This document shows positions 1-8,231 of a stretch of 44,044 nt of DNA, in pieces (the stretch's first letter is position 1; the number at the start of each line of letters is the position of its first letter). Below the pieces are notes generated by a model, which saw only the letters and a program-made list of their open reading frames with translations, was not told the origin of the DNA and searched no databases. The translations under genes were made by a program, and so were the position numbers. Source of the DNA: CAYURP01 sp964447175 (lineage in GTDB: Bacteria; Zixibacteria; MSB-5A5; SM23-73-2); contig CAYURP010000024.1 in NCBI GenBank assembly GCA_964447175.1, positions 1 to 44,044 on the forward strand, written 5' to 3'.

Positions 1-143
1 GATGAATGTGCAAAGTTTCTACACCCGAATAATAAGGCTAAAGTTAGGAATCAGAACAATTTCGACGATAAAAATAGTTAGATGTTTTCCAACCACACAT
101 ACTCATCAATTAAGGAATACCAAACCAGAAAGCGAGGGAGAGA
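1..143. other. Upstream edge, no supported gene
   Basis: This short stretch precedes fliA. Frame 1 is open from the window edge to a TAG at 79-81, and frame 2 is open to a TGA at 152-154. Either could be the tail of an upstream gene, but neither translation resembles a family I know and both are too short to judge. A GGGAG-type ribosome binding site lies at about 133-139, ahead of fliA. Confidence 0.4.
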
Positions 144-902
144 ATGGCTGCTGAAAAAGACTGGGTCGTCTTTAAGGAAACCAACTCAGAGGAGTTGAGG
201 GAGAAACTTCTGGAGGAATATATCCCCTTGGTTAAATCAGTGGCAGGAAGGATGGCTCTGGGTTTTCCCAGATCGGTGGAGGTAGACGATCTAATAAGCA
301 CAGGCGTCATAGGATTGATTGAGGCTTTGTCCAACTACGATCCTTCCCGGGGGGTCAAATTCGAGACTTATGCTGTTCCCCGTATCAGAGGTGCGATCTT
401 GGATGAGCTCCGATCTTTGGATTGGGTTCCCCGTTCCACACGAGCCAAGTCCCGAGAAATAGAAAGAGCTACTGTCAAGCTGGAAAACAAGCTGGGCCGA
501 AAACCCACTGAAATGGAATTATCTAAATGCCTGAAGGTGTCTACCAGGGAGCTGTTAGCCACCAAGGATGATGTTTCCTGTTCCTCCGTACTCTCATTAG
601 ATGAGCTTATTTACGGTGAGGATGACAATCGCCAGGTACCCCGGGTGGAAACGGTGGAATGTTCCAAACCCCACAATATCCTCCAGGATTTAGAGAAAAA
701 GGAGCTTAAAGCCTTTATCCTCTCCTCCCTGAATAACCTCACGGAACAGGAGAAGATGGTGATAGGCCTGTATTATTATGAGGAGATGACTTTAAAAGAG
801 ATCGGGGAGGTAATGCAGATTTCAGAATCAAGGGTATCCCAGATCCACACTAAGTCAGTTTTGAAATTGAGAACCATGGTAAAGGAGAAATTTGCGCTAT
901 GA
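144..902 (+). CDS. fliA: RNA polymerase sigma factor FliA (sigma-28)
   Basis: Sigma-28 family factor directing RNA polymerase to late flagellar and chemotaxis promoters. At 252 aa it has the normal family length. Region 2 is clear around residues 20-95, including RGVKFETYA, RIRGAILDELRSLDWVPRS, the signature that separates FliA/WhiG from other sigma-70 members. Region 3 follows at about 100-170. Region 4, with the helix-turn-helix MTLKEIGEVMQISESRVSQI, lies near residues 213-233. The ATG at 144 follows a GGGAG box. The gene opens a tightly packed operon that ends with flgN-like, csrA and fliW genes, and its stop overlaps the next start by 4 bases. FliA is normally held inactive by FlgM; no flgM is visible in the window. 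Confidence 0.96.
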   Translation: MAAEKDWVVFKETNSEELREKLLEEYIPLVKSVAGRMALGFPRSVEVDDLISTGVIGLIEALSNYDPSRGVKFETYAVPRIRGAILDELRSLDWVPRSTRAKSREIERATVKLENKLGRKPTEMELSKCLKVSTRELLATKDDVSCSSVLSLDELIYGEDDNRQVPRVETVECSKPHNILQDLEKKELKAFILSSLNNLTEQEKMVIGLYYYEEMTLKEIGEVMQISESRVSQIHTKSVLKLRTMVKEKFAL

Positions 903-2053
903 CAAAAAGCAATCAAAAAAACATCGATAAAACAAAGGATCATAACCTTTCCTTTTTGTTAGAGGTATGCGGGGAAATTACAAAATGCGATAATTGTGGG
1001 GTTTTCCTCCTGGACCAGGAAAAAAATTCGTTCCAACCCCTTCTTGTCCAGAAAACCACGAACCCCTTTTCCCAGAGTATAAAATCCCTTTGGGAGAAAG
1101 GAGCTCTGGCTGAGAAATTAAAAAATAAAAAACCTGTTGTGATGGGAAAGGACGAGACGATTTTCGTGGCACCTCTCTATATGGGGGATGAACTCTCTGG
1201 ATTTTTTGCATCCTATTACACTGCAAAACCGCCTGATGATACAAATCAAAAAAAACTATTTTTGTTGTCTCAACAGATCGAAGCTTATCTGGAAAACATA
1301 AGACTTAATGAATGGATAAAATCTAAAGAGAAAACACAGGAAACCTGGCATAAGGAGCTGCTTCCCATGAAGAAGATGGCATCGGTTGGTGAATTGACCA
1401 GGGATTTCGCACACGACATCAACAATCCTCTTCAGATCGTTCTGGGCAAAGCTCAAATTCTGGCTATGCGCATGAAAAAAGAAGGAATAAATAAGAAGTA
1501 TATAGAGGAAATGGAATCGATAGAGAGAAATGCTCAAAGAATCTCCTGTCTCATAAAAAAGCTTTCAGATTTTGCCAAGAGGAGTGAGGATGATTTAGTC
1601 TCCTCTTCGGATGTGAACTTGAATCACCTGCTGGAGCGCACCTTCCTTCTGGTGAAAAACAGATTCAAATCCAAAGGTATCGATTTTCAGATTAAATCCC
1701 AGGAGAAGCTACCTTCGGTTAAGGGCAACCCCTCTCAGCTGGAGCAGGTCTTGTTAGACCTTTTTCTTAATGCCCAGAGATCTATGCCCCAGGGAGGAAC
1801 TCTGACTGTGAACCTGAAAAAGGAAAAGGATTTTTTAAAACTCGATTTTGCTGATACCGGAGAAAAAATCTCAGAGGAGCTATTGCCTAAAGTTTTCGAT
1901 CCCTTATACCTTAACCCTGATTTAAAGAAAAGACTGCCCTCCGGGTTTTTACTTTCCCATCAGATAGTTCGAGATCACAAAGGAAAGATGGAAGTTTTAA
2001 GCAATAAGGATAAAGGAAACATTTTCAGATTAAAATTGCCGGTCATAAAATGA
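899..2053 (+). CDS. GAF-like sensor histidine kinase with degenerate ATP boxes
   Basis: Soluble histidine-kinase-like protein of 384 aa with no membrane segment. Residues about 15-130 look like a GAF-type sensor domain. A short coiled segment leads to the dimerisation helix with phospho-acceptor His172 in DFAHDINNPLQ. An HATPase_c domain follows: the N box is seen in LDLFLNAQRSM and the F box in KVFDPLY. The G1 box reads DTGEKI instead of DTGxGI, and the G2 region reads KKRLPSGFLL instead of a GxGxG loop, so nucleotide binding may be weak or lost. The ATG overlaps the fliA stop by 4 bases, so translation is probably coupled. The operon position suggests a role in flagellar regulation. It could act as a pseudokinase or allosteric partner of the second kinase downstream; that is inference. 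Confidence 0.85.
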   Translation: MTKSNQKNIDKTKDHNLSFLLEVCGEITKCDNCGVFLLDQEKNSFQPLLVQKTTNPFSQSIKSLWEKGALAEKLKNKKPVVMGKDETIFVAPLYMGDELSGFFASYYTAKPPDDTNQKKLFLLSQQIEAYLENIRLNEWIKSKEKTQETWHKELLPMKKMASVGELTRDFAHDINNPLQIVLGKAQILAMRMKKEGINKKYIEEMESIERNAQRISCLIKKLSDFAKRSEDDLVSSSDVNLNHLLERTFLLVKNRFKSKGIDFQIKSQEKLPSVKGNPSQLEQVLLDLFLNAQRSMPQGGTLTVNLKKEKDFLKLDFADTGEKISEELLPKVFDPLYLNPDLKKRLPSGFLLSHQIVRDHKGKMEVLSNKDKGNIFRLKLPVIK

Positions 2054-3192
2054 AAAAGGTATCCTCTTTTAACATCTACAGGATCAAATGTCCTACTTGT
2101 GGGATTTCAAACCAGTTCAGGGGCATCGATCCAAAAGCTTTTGTGGAAACTGGCCGGGACACAGATTTCTGCCCCGTGGGAAGGGACTGGCAGGATTCCA
2201 AACATCAGGTAAAAAATCCTTTGCTTTATTTCATGGCTACCTGTAAGAGGTGCTTTTTCACCCATGAGCTGAACAGGGAATTAGTTGATTGGAAAAATAG
2301 CCCGGAGTTTAAATCACCTGCTTTTCTCAGCTTAAAGAAAAGACATCTTCAGGAATTAGACAAAAAAGATGGAGTCATAAGGAAGATGAGCAAAGCTCTG
2401 AAGCCCTCCAAAGATCCTTACTCTTCTGCCGTGATCAAGTTCCTTCTGGGGATTTATGATGAGTATTTAAAACCGATTCCTTCCAGTTATAACCTGGGTA
2501 GATACTATCTCAGGATGGGGTGGGTTTTCAGAGAGGAGAAAGAAAAAGAGAAATTAGCTTGGATCAAGGAAAATTTAGCTTCCCCATCTTTGGATCTAAT
2601 TCTGAAATCGATACAGGCTCAGCATTCAGATTATCTACAGAAGATCCAGAAATTAAAAGATCTGGTGGAGTTCGAATTCGCAGAGGGCAAGTCCGAAACT
2701 AAAAAAGCAGATCCCCGGAATCGCTACCGCTCCCTTATAGATCAGGTAATGCAGGAGCTAACCAGCCTGAGTAATTCCGTGGACCAGCTTCAATCCCTCT
2801 ACAGGAAAAGTCAACATAAACCTGCTCTGCTCTCTGGAAATAATCTTCTCAAACTCGAGGATTTTCTCTTCAGCTTGAAAATACAATGGCCTGAGATTCC
2901 CATAAATGAAATGGAGGCTTTAAAACTTTCCCTGGATAATTATAAAAAAAGCCTGACTAAGGATTTGAAGGAAAATCAGAGAATTCAGATTTCCTATTTG
3001 ATTGGTGAGCTGTCGCGCAGGACCGGAGATTTAGGTGCTGCAAAGGAATACCTGGATTTGACAATAGATGTGGGTCAGGATTTTATACAGAGAAATGCAG
3101 AGGATCAGCTTAAAACTGCATTGGCTTATAAAATAATAGAAATGGCTTACCAGCAAAAGGAGATGATTTCAAGAGGAAAGGAGAGAATATAA
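2050..3192 (+). CDS. DUF2225 family protein with N-terminal zinc-ribbon-like cysteines
   Basis: Protein of 380 aa whose first 90 residues match my recollection of the DUF2225 family: CPTCG at 14-18, a single Cys in DFCPVG near residue 41, and the pair CKRC near 66-69, followed by an FTHE segment. These four to five cysteines probably bind zinc. The remainder is helical and rich in charged residues, with segments resembling tetratricopeptide helices, including LGRYYLRMGW near 145-155 and a C-terminal LGAAKEYLDLTI repeat-like stretch. DUF2225 has no established biochemical role. It overlaps the kinase stop by 4 bases and its own stop overlaps the next start, so it belongs to the flagellar regulatory operon. 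The domain call is from memory of the motif, not a search. Confidence 0.72.
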   Translation: MKKVSSFNIYRIKCPTCGISNQFRGIDPKAFVETGRDTDFCPVGRDWQDSKHQVKNPLLYFMATCKRCFFTHELNRELVDWKNSPEFKSPAFLSLKKRHLQELDKKDGVIRKMSKALKPSKDPYSSAVIKFLLGIYDEYLKPIPSSYNLGRYYLRMGWVFREEKEKEKLAWIKENLASPSLDLILKSIQAQHSDYLQKIQKLKDLVEFEFAEGKSETKKADPRNRYRSLIDQVMQELTSLSNSVDQLQSLYRKSQHKPALLSGNNLLKLEDFLFSLKIQWPEIPINEMEALKLSLDNYKKSLTKDLKENQRIQISYLIGELSRRTGDLGAAKEYLDLTIDVGQDFIQRNAEDQLKTALAYKIIEMAYQQKEMISRGKERI

Positions 3193-3662
3193 TGAAAGAA
3201 ATAAAAGAGAACACTTATTCCTCTGAGCCCGGAAGAAAAAATAGTAGAAAATTTCTGAGATTTGAATTTACATCCCCGGTATTGTTTCGACTTATATCCA
3301 TGGAAAAAGGGAAGCCAGAAGTCAAAGGGAATTTGGAACGTTCAGGTGAGCTTTTGGACATAAGTGCCGGCGGGGCTTTATTGGTTACAAAAAAACCAGC
3401 CGTAGAGGGTAATTTCATATCCCTGAAATTGAATCTGAAAGGGCTAAAAGAGGTCCAGGGTATTTTAGGGAAGGTAAAAAGGGTGGAGGAATCAGAAGAA
3501 GGTGACTTTCTCATGGGAGTGGAATTTTGCTCCATTGAATCTTTCCCCCAGTTGTATCAAAAGACCCTGGCTCAAAAAAACATCCAAAGCTTCGATAAAA
3601 AAATAAAGCAGGCAATCACTGAAAGCATTTTAGAAAAAAGAAAAGATCAGATCAAAGCTTAA
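3192..3662 (+). CDS. PilZ domain protein (probable c-di-GMP receptor)
   Basis: 156-aa protein built around one PilZ domain, the common receptor fold for cyclic di-GMP. The binding signature is complete: RxxxR is seen as RKFLR at residues 19-23 and the (D/N)xSxxG motif as DISAGG near 57-62. A beta-rich region follows to about residue 125 and ends in GVEFCSIE; the last 30 residues form a charged helix. There is no signal peptide or membrane segment, so it is cytoplasmic. It lies in the fliA-fliW operon, so a role in coupling c-di-GMP to motility, like YcgR or FlgZ, is plausible. It lacks the extra N-terminal YcgR domain, so direct motor braking cannot be claimed. Confidence 0.85.
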   Translation: MKEIKENTYSSEPGRKNSRKFLRFEFTSPVLFRLISMEKGKPEVKGNLERSGELLDISAGGALLVTKKPAVEGNFISLKLNLKGLKEVQGILGKVKRVEESEEGDFLMGVEFCSIESFPQLYQKTLAQKNIQSFDKKIKQAITESILEKRKDQIKA

Positions 3663-3663
3663 G

Positions 3664-5451
3664 ATGAACACTTTAACAAAAAGTTCGGAATTTACAGATT
3701 GTGACATAGGTTTTTTTCAAGCTTTGTTGGATAATTTACCTCTGGGAGTTCTTCTTTCAAATGAAGATGGGAAGATCTGGTATGCCAATACTTTTTATAA
3801 TCAAATCTTTGGTGAACAGTTCACTCAAGAAGTAATAGGTAATAAGCTTTACCAGCTGGAGTGGGTTAAAAATACCGGGCTTGAAAATACGTTCCTAAAC
3901 TTGGTGCAGAATGGGCAACCTTTTCTAAAAGAACCAATCAGAATAAGAAACTTAGATAAGAAAGAATTAAACATTAGAATTGAAGCGACATCCCTTAAAA
4001 ATGAAAAGGGAGGGACGGAAGCTTACGTCTGCTTTATGGAAGATGTCTCCGAAAAAGAAAAGCTCCAGAGAAATCTGGTGGGTAAATCACATGAGTTTAC
4101 CATAATAAATGAGGTGAGCCTGGCTCTGTCCACCACCTTGAATACAGACCAGATCCTGGAGATGATATTAATCGGTGTGACCGCTGGTCAGGGTTTGGGA
4201 TTCAACCGAGCTTATCTTTTGCTTCTGGATGATGAGGAAAACTACCTGGTGGGTAAAATGGCTATAGGTGCCTCAGACCCGGAGGAAGCAGCCCGGATAT
4301 GGGACGAGCTTTCCAAAAAGAAATTAACCTTCAAGGAGGTTTTAGAGTTTTCAGGAAAATCAGCTTCACAAAGAGACCAGGAGGTCAAAAGAATAATAGG
4401 GAATCTTAAAATATCTATGAAGGACAGTGAGAACATACTGGTTAAAGCAGTTGAAGATAAAGGTCCGGTTCACTTTCGCTCCGTTCAAAACTCAAATCAT
4501 CCATCCAACGAGTTATTGATCGATCTTTTAGGAACACAGGAGTTTGTGGTAACTCCTCTGGTAAGCAAGGATAAAGTGCTGGGAGTGATCATCGCTGACA
4601 ATTTGATAACTTCAAAACCCATAAAGGATGAGGATATAAAACTTCTTCAGATATTTGCCAATCAGGCATCCACCGCTATTGAGAATTCAAAACTCTATAA
4701 CCAGTTGACTTATCAGGTGAGAAAATTAGAGGAAGCTAACCGGGCTTTAGCTGAAAATACCGAAAGAATGATCATGGTTGAGAAATTCTCCATAATAGGG
4801 CAGCTAACCGCCCGGGTGGCACATCAGCTCCGCAATCCCATGACCATAATCGGTGGATTTGCCAGATCCCTGCTTAAAAAAACACAAGAAAACGATCCCG
4901 GATACAACTCATTGAAAATAATAGCCGGACAAATTGACAGGATGGAAAAAATACTCAATCAACTCTTAGATTACACTCCCCACCCGAGAATACAATTGAA
5001 AAAGACAGATCTTAATTTGACCATTGAGCACAGCCTGAAAATGGTTGATAGAGAAATTACCCAATCAGGGATAAACTTGATAAAATATCTCCATGGAGAA
5101 CTGCCTCTGTTTGAGATCGATGCAGAGCAGCTTCAGGTGGCCCTGGTTAACATTTTACGGAACAGCATCCAGGCTATGCCTTCAGGGGGACAGCTTAGCA
5201 TAACCACCTGGGTAGAAGATGATCGGGTAAAAATTGAAATAAAAGACACTGGCGTAGGTATGTCTGAAAACGATTTGAAACGTGTTTTCGATCCCTTCTA
5301 CACCACCAGAGAAAATTCTGAGGGATTGGGTTTAACCATGGCTTCAGAGATAATTAAAAATCACAATGGGCAGATAGGGGCTAAAAGCCAGAAAGAGGAG
5401 GGAACGTCCATTTTTATAACTCTACCATTAAAAAGAGGTGATAATCAATGA
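3664..5451 (+). CDS. PAS-GAF sensor histidine kinase
   Basis: Cytoplasmic histidine kinase of 595 aa. Residues about 10-135 form a PAS domain (LDNLPLGVLLSNEDGKIWYAN is typical). Residues about 140-350 form a long GAF domain ending in LLQIFANQASTAIENSKLY. A coiled coil leads to the dimerisation helix with phospho-acceptor His387 in VAHQLRNPM. The HATPase_c domain is intact: N box LVNILRNSIQAM, G1 box DTGVGM, F box FDPFYTT, G2 box EGLGLTMA. It starts one base after the PilZ gene stop and its stop overlaps the downstream receiver gene by 4 bases, so the receiver is the obvious partner. The architecture is similar to NtrB/AtoS-like soluble kinases. The signal sensed is unknown. Confidence 0.9.
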   Translation: MNTLTKSSEFTDCDIGFFQALLDNLPLGVLLSNEDGKIWYANTFYNQIFGEQFTQEVIGNKLYQLEWVKNTGLENTFLNLVQNGQPFLKEPIRIRNLDKKELNIRIEATSLKNEKGGTEAYVCFMEDVSEKEKLQRNLVGKSHEFTIINEVSLALSTTLNTDQILEMILIGVTAGQGLGFNRAYLLLLDDEENYLVGKMAIGASDPEEAARIWDELSKKKLTFKEVLEFSGKSASQRDQEVKRIIGNLKISMKDSENILVKAVEDKGPVHFRSVQNSNHPSNELLIDLLGTQEFVVTPLVSKDKVLGVIIADNLITSKPIKDEDIKLLQIFANQASTAIENSKLYNQLTYQVRKLEEANRALAENTERMIMVEKFSIIGQLTARVAHQLRNPMTIIGGFARSLLKKTQENDPGYNSLKIIAGQIDRMEKILNQLLDYTPHPRIQLKKTDLNLTIEHSLKMVDREITQSGINLIKYLHGELPLFEIDAEQLQVALVNILRNSIQAMPSGGQLSITTWVEDDRVKIEIKDTGVGMSENDLKRVFDPFYTTRENSEGLGLTMASEIIKNHNGQIGAKSQKEEGTSIFITLPLKRGDNQ

Positions 5452-5819
5452 AAAAAATTTTAGTGGTTGATGATGAGCCCGATATTTTAAGGCTTTACTC
5501 CTCAGAACTGGAGGACGAAGGCTATCATGTAAGATTGGCTTCGGATGGAGAGGAAGCTGAAAGAATAGTAAACTCCGAGAACGTGGATCTTGTGATTTTG
5601 GACATTAAGATGCAAAGGAAGGATGGTTTAGCCACACTAACTCAGCTTAAAAGGATAAAGAAGGATCTGCCCGTAGTTCTCAATTCAGCTTATCCGGTTT
5701 TCAAAAGTGATTTTCAATCCTGGTTAGCTGACTGTTATGTAGTTAAATCTTCCAATCTGGAGGAATTAAAAGGAAGGATTAACCATCTTTTAAAATATGA
5801 TAAAGGATCAAAAAATTGA
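5448..5819 (+). CDS. Single-domain response regulator (CheY-like receiver)
   Basis: Stand-alone receiver of 123 aa. The acidic pocket is Asp8-Asp9 (VVDDEPD), the phospho-acceptor is Asp52 (VILDIKM), the switch Ser/Thr lies in LNSAY near residue 80, and the conserved lysine is in YVVKSS near 99-100. There is no output domain, so it must act by protein contact or as a phosphorelay intermediate. It overlaps the upstream PAS-GAF kinase by 4 bases and is presumably its substrate. Its position in the flagellar regulatory operon hints at a motility output, but it lacks flagellar-motor-binding features that I could verify and should not be called CheY. Confidence 0.92.
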   Translation: MKKILVVDDEPDILRLYSSELEDEGYHVRLASDGEEAERIVNSENVDLVILDIKMQRKDGLATLTQLKRIKKDLPVVLNSAYPVFKSDFQSWLADCYVVKSSNLEELKGRINHLLKYDKGSKN

Positions 5820-6186
5820 AAAAATCGAGGATCTGTTAGATTCCGTCAACGAGTTCACTCAAAAGGCAAAACAGATAGCTTTTAATTTAGCTTCTGCTGC
5901 CAGCAGATCCAGAAATTCTCTGCCTTTAAGAATCGGTGACGATATTCTGGACCTGGTCACCGAGACTATTAAGGCTTCTGAGGAAATCGCTAAAATGGTA
6001 AAAATTGTTCGGATGGAGGTGGGAGGACTTTACACCCTGGATCGCTCCGGAGAACTCAGATTCGAAAAGGAACAAGTTCTGAAAGAGAAAATCGAAAATT
6101 ATCTTCAAAGTATTTTAAACGAGAGCCAGAGGTTGCTTCTGGTGATGAAGAAATTGAAATCCATATCCATTGATAACAAATTATGA
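5797..6186 (+). CDS. Hypothetical helical protein in flagellar operon
   Basis: 129-aa protein, all helical in appearance, with heptad-like stretches (residues 5-35 and 85-125) and no Cys, signal peptide or membrane segment. I do not recognise a family. Its predicted ATG lies 23 bases inside the receiver gene, and its stop overlaps the start of the next small gene by 4 bases, so it is translated as part of the operon. The length and coil content would suit a flagellar chaperone, a phosphotransfer-type four-helix protein or a chemotaxis accessory protein. No conserved phospho-histidine context is visible: the protein contains no histidine at all, which argues against an Hpt domain. Confidence 0.6.
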   Translation: MIKDQKIEKIEDLLDSVNEFTQKAKQIAFNLASAASRSRNSLPLRIGDDILDLVTETIKASEEIAKMVKIVRMEVGGLYTLDRSGELRFEKEQVLKEKIENYLQSILNESQRLLLVMKKLKSISIDNKL

Positions 6187-6377
6187 AATCTAAATTTCTC
6201 TTTATAGTTCTGATTCTTCTGACCCTTCTGTTGTTACCTTTTGGAGTCAAGTCCAGACCAGAAGAACAAAAACCTTTTAAAGTGAAATCCGTTGAGAGTC
6301 TGGAGTCAAATCCAGACAGGGACGAACTAAAGGTAAATTCCCTTGATTCCGATGACCTTAGTAGGGAATTTGTCTAA
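6183..6377 (+). CDS. Small protein with N-terminal signal or membrane segment
   Basis: 64-aa product beginning with two lysines and a hydrophobic run, FLFIVLILLTLLLLPFG at residues 5-21, which reads as a signal peptide or single membrane anchor. The remaining 40 residues are acidic and hydrophilic. There is no lipobox cysteine. The 4-base overlap with the previous ORF and the position before the flgN-like gene support a real gene. Small anchored proteins with this layout (for example FliO-like or FlgP-like) occur in flagellar operons, but there is not enough sequence to name it. Confidence 0.5.
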   Translation: MKSKFLFIVLILLTLLLLPFGVKSRPEEQKPFKVKSVESLESNPDRDELKVNSLDSDDLSREFV

Positions 6378-6388
6378 GGAGATTTAAA

Positions 6389-6895
6389 TTGGAACCACTG
6401 GTTAAAGAACTTCTGGAGGTTATTGCCCAGGAGACAAAATTATTGGAAAACTTCCTGGCAGCTCTTGTGGATCAGGAAAAACTACTGCGTAACTACAAAA
6501 TCTCATCTCTTACCCAATCCTGGGAAAAGGAAAGGGAGTCTTTGTCTTTAGCTAAAAGGCTGGAAAGGAAAAGATTAGATATCACCCAAAAACTTTCCAA
6601 AAGATTTAAGATAGATAAAAATAAATTCAACTTCTCTCTTCTCTCCGAACTCCTGGAAGAATCCTCCTGTACCAAGCTGGAGGAACTGCAAAGGATTTTG
6701 CTGGATCTGTGTAAAAAGGTGGAGCTTCAGCGTAAAAAGAACCAGCAATTAATCAGAAAATCCAGTGGCTTTTTGGTGTCAAGAAAGGAGACGAATTCTC
6801 AAAAGGTGTTTCCAACCGAGTATGCGGTAAAGGGAAGTTCTGATAAGAGAAAAGGTAATTTCGACTCTATAAACAGGAAAGCCACAGCTAATTAA
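6389..6895 (+). CDS. flgN: FlgN-like flagellar export chaperone
   Basis: 168-aa protein whose first 125 residues are predicted as long amphipathic helices, starting LVKELLEVIAQETKLLENFLAAL, the pattern of FlgN, the cytoplasmic chaperone for hook-associated proteins FlgK and FlgL. Residues 130-168 are hydrophilic and probably disordered. The start is TTG at 6389, chosen because a good AAGGAG box (6377-6382) sits 6 bases upstream. Position just before csrA and fliW is the classical flgN setting, but the usual flgK and flgL between flgN and csrA are absent here. The name rests on shape and context more than residue identity. Confidence 0.62.
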   Translation: MEPLVKELLEVIAQETKLLENFLAALVDQEKLLRNYKISSLTQSWEKERESLSLAKRLERKRLDITQKLSKRFKIDKNKFNFSLLSELLEESSCTKLEELQRILLDLCKKVELQRKKNQQLIRKSSGFLVSRKETNSQKVFPTEYAVKGSSDKRKGNFDSINRKATAN

Positions 6896-6909
6896 TCACA
6901 GGGGGTTTC

Positions 6910-7158
6910 ATGTTAATTTTGACAAGAAAGACGGGAGAAAGCATCACTATCGGAGACGAGGTTAAGATAACTGTTTTAGGAATCCACGGTAGACAGGTAA
7001 GGTTGGGGATAATAGCTCCTCAGAAAGTGGTGGTTCATCGGGAGGAGATTTATGTGAAAATTCAGGAGGAGAATAAAAAGGCGGTTCAAGCTAAAAAGGA
7101 GAATTTGACAAAGATAAGCAGGAAATTGACTGAAAAAAATAGAGAGGATGAGCCATAA
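6910..7158 (+). CDS. csrA: Carbon storage regulator CsrA
   Basis: Dimeric RNA-binding protein that blocks ribosome access at GGA-containing leaders, in flagellated bacteria often the flagellin mRNA. The N-terminal 55 residues are canonical: MLILTRKTGESITIGD, then VKITVLGIHGRQVRLGI, then the RNA-contacting VHREEIY. The protein is 82 aa against about 61 in E. coli; the extra Lys/Glu-rich tail is usual in FliW-containing species. The ribosome binding site is an atypical G-run (CAGGGGG, 6899-6905). FliW, encoded 222 bases downstream, is the known protein antagonist, forming the flagellin-FliW-CsrA switch. Confidence 0.97.
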   Translation: MLILTRKTGESITIGDEVKITVLGIHGRQVRLGIIAPQKVVVHREEIYVKIQEENKKAVQAKKENLTKISRKLTEKNREDEP

Positions 7159-7342
7159 GATGATGTTTTTCAAGAAAAACAAAGTTAAAGGCAAGCCAAG
7201 CTCAGATGTTCCAGGGTATGGAGGAAGGTGGTTTTTGAGTAAGGAGGACTCACCAAAAGGTTCCCCAAAGAAAAAAAGACCATCAGAAAAATTGCCTAAA
7301 TATCCTGTAGACACCGGTTTTGTCTACTATGATGATGAATAG
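7148..7342 (+). CDS. Small basic hypothetical protein between csrA and fliW
   Basis: Possible 64-aa product, rich in Lys, Pro, Ser and Gly, with an aromatic-acidic tail (FVYYDDE). The first ATG at 7148 lies within the last codons of csrA; ATGs at 7160 and 7163 are alternatives. I recognise no family and predict little structure. Support comes from its position in a tight operon and the absence of any other use for the 220 bases between csrA and fliW. It may equally be non-coding spacer. Confidence 0.4.
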   Translation: MSHKMMFFKKNKVKGKPSSDVPGYGGRWFLSKEDSPKGSPKKKRPSEKLPKYPVDTGFVYYDDE

Positions 7343-7380
7343 ATAACCAGCCCGAAATCTTCACTTAGGGGGGCTGCAAG

Positions 7381-7806
7381 ATGAGGGAAGTAGCATCTTC
7401 TCGATTCGGGAAGATAAATTTCCAGGAAAAAGAGATTATCAAATTCCCTAAAGGAATAATTGGTTTCTCAGACAAGAAAAATTACATATTGTTGGAGCCA
7501 GAGGAATCTAAACCTTTCAAGTGGTTACATAGTATTGATGATGCCAATTTAGCTTTTGTTCTGATAGATCCTCTTGTTTTCTTTACTGGCTACCAGATAA
7601 AGCCAGGCTCAGAGGATTTAACTGAGCTTGAGGAAAACGACCTGAAGGAGTTGAAAATTTATGTTATAGTGACATTATCCTCTGATCCATCTCAAACCTC
7701 AGCTAACCTGATAGCACCATTGATTTTCAATTTTAAAAAAAATCTGGGCAAGCAAATAGTATTGTTCAAATCCCCTTATAGCACCAGGCATTTTCTATTA
7801 AAATAA
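7381..7806 (+). CDS. fliW: Flagellar assembly factor FliW
   Basis: 141-aa FliW. The family signature is present: FGKINFQEKEIIKFPKGIIGF at the start, then LHSIDDANLAFVLIDP near residues 50-65, and a conserved hydrophobic C-terminal half. FliW binds CsrA allosterically and is displaced by cytoplasmic flagellin, which ties flagellin translation to its export. A G-rich Shine-Dalgarno (AGGGGGG) lies 7-13 bases before the ATG. It ends the operon; an imperfect inverted repeat (AGGGAAA at 7814 with TTTCCCT at 7843) follows but has no T-run, so the terminator is uncertain. Confidence 0.95.
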   Translation: MREVASSRFGKINFQEKEIIKFPKGIIGFSDKKNYILLEPEESKPFKWLHSIDDANLAFVLIDPLVFFTGYQIKPGSEDLTELEENDLKELKIYVIVTLSSDPSQTSANLIAPLIFNFKKNLGKQIVLFKSPYSTRHFLLK

Positions 7807-8055
7807 TTTCCAGAGGGAAAACCATAATGGCTTGGGTGAGTATTTCCCTATGCACTTACCCCTATAAACCTTTAAAACAAACTCATTGCTCTTTAAATTA
7901 CATCCCTTCAGTTTTATATCTATCACTTAGAAGTTCAAAACTTCCTATTTATCATGTCAGACTTTTACTAATCTTTGTGTTTTTTTAAGACGTAATTATT
8001 TAAATATTGAAATAATCCTCCGATAATGTGGAAAAAAGAAGAAATATTATTTTGC

Positions 8056-8084
8056 TTGACAGGGAATTCGTATAAGTATATATT
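8056..8084 (+). promoter_or_regulatory. Sigma-70-like promoter
   Basis: A perfect -35 box TTGACA (8056-8061) is followed after 17 bases by TATATT (8079-8084). It points toward the tRNA region and thrS. It was probably the promoter of the tRNA before the duplication that placed extra sequence between the two. Confidence 0.55.
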
Positions 8085-8162
8085 TTTGACTGAGCTACTT
8101 TATAGATAAGTAGTTAAAACTGGATTTAATTATTGTAGAAAATGGATAGAGTTAAGTAGTTA

Positions 8163-8226
8163 GTTATTAGTCCATAGTTGTTGGTGAGAGCAAGAAGCTA
8201 TGAACTATTAACCAATAACTATAAAC
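8163..8226. repeat. Inverted 7-bp repeat arrays, module A
   Basis: Three heptamers of form GTTNNTR-like (8163-8183: GTTATTA, GTCCATA, GTTGTTG) face four heptamers of form YANNAAC (8199-8226: TATGAAC, TATTAAC, CAATAAC, TATAAAC) across a 15-base gap. The two arms are complementary in outline and could fold as a long imperfect hairpin. The array ends six bases before a copy of the tRNA 5' end. Confidence 0.7.
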
Positions 8227-8231
8227 CAGAC

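Noticed and set aside
1..81. C-terminal fragment of an upstream gene
   Set aside because: Only 26 open codons in frame 1, without a recognisable motif; a longer open frame 2 competes with it.
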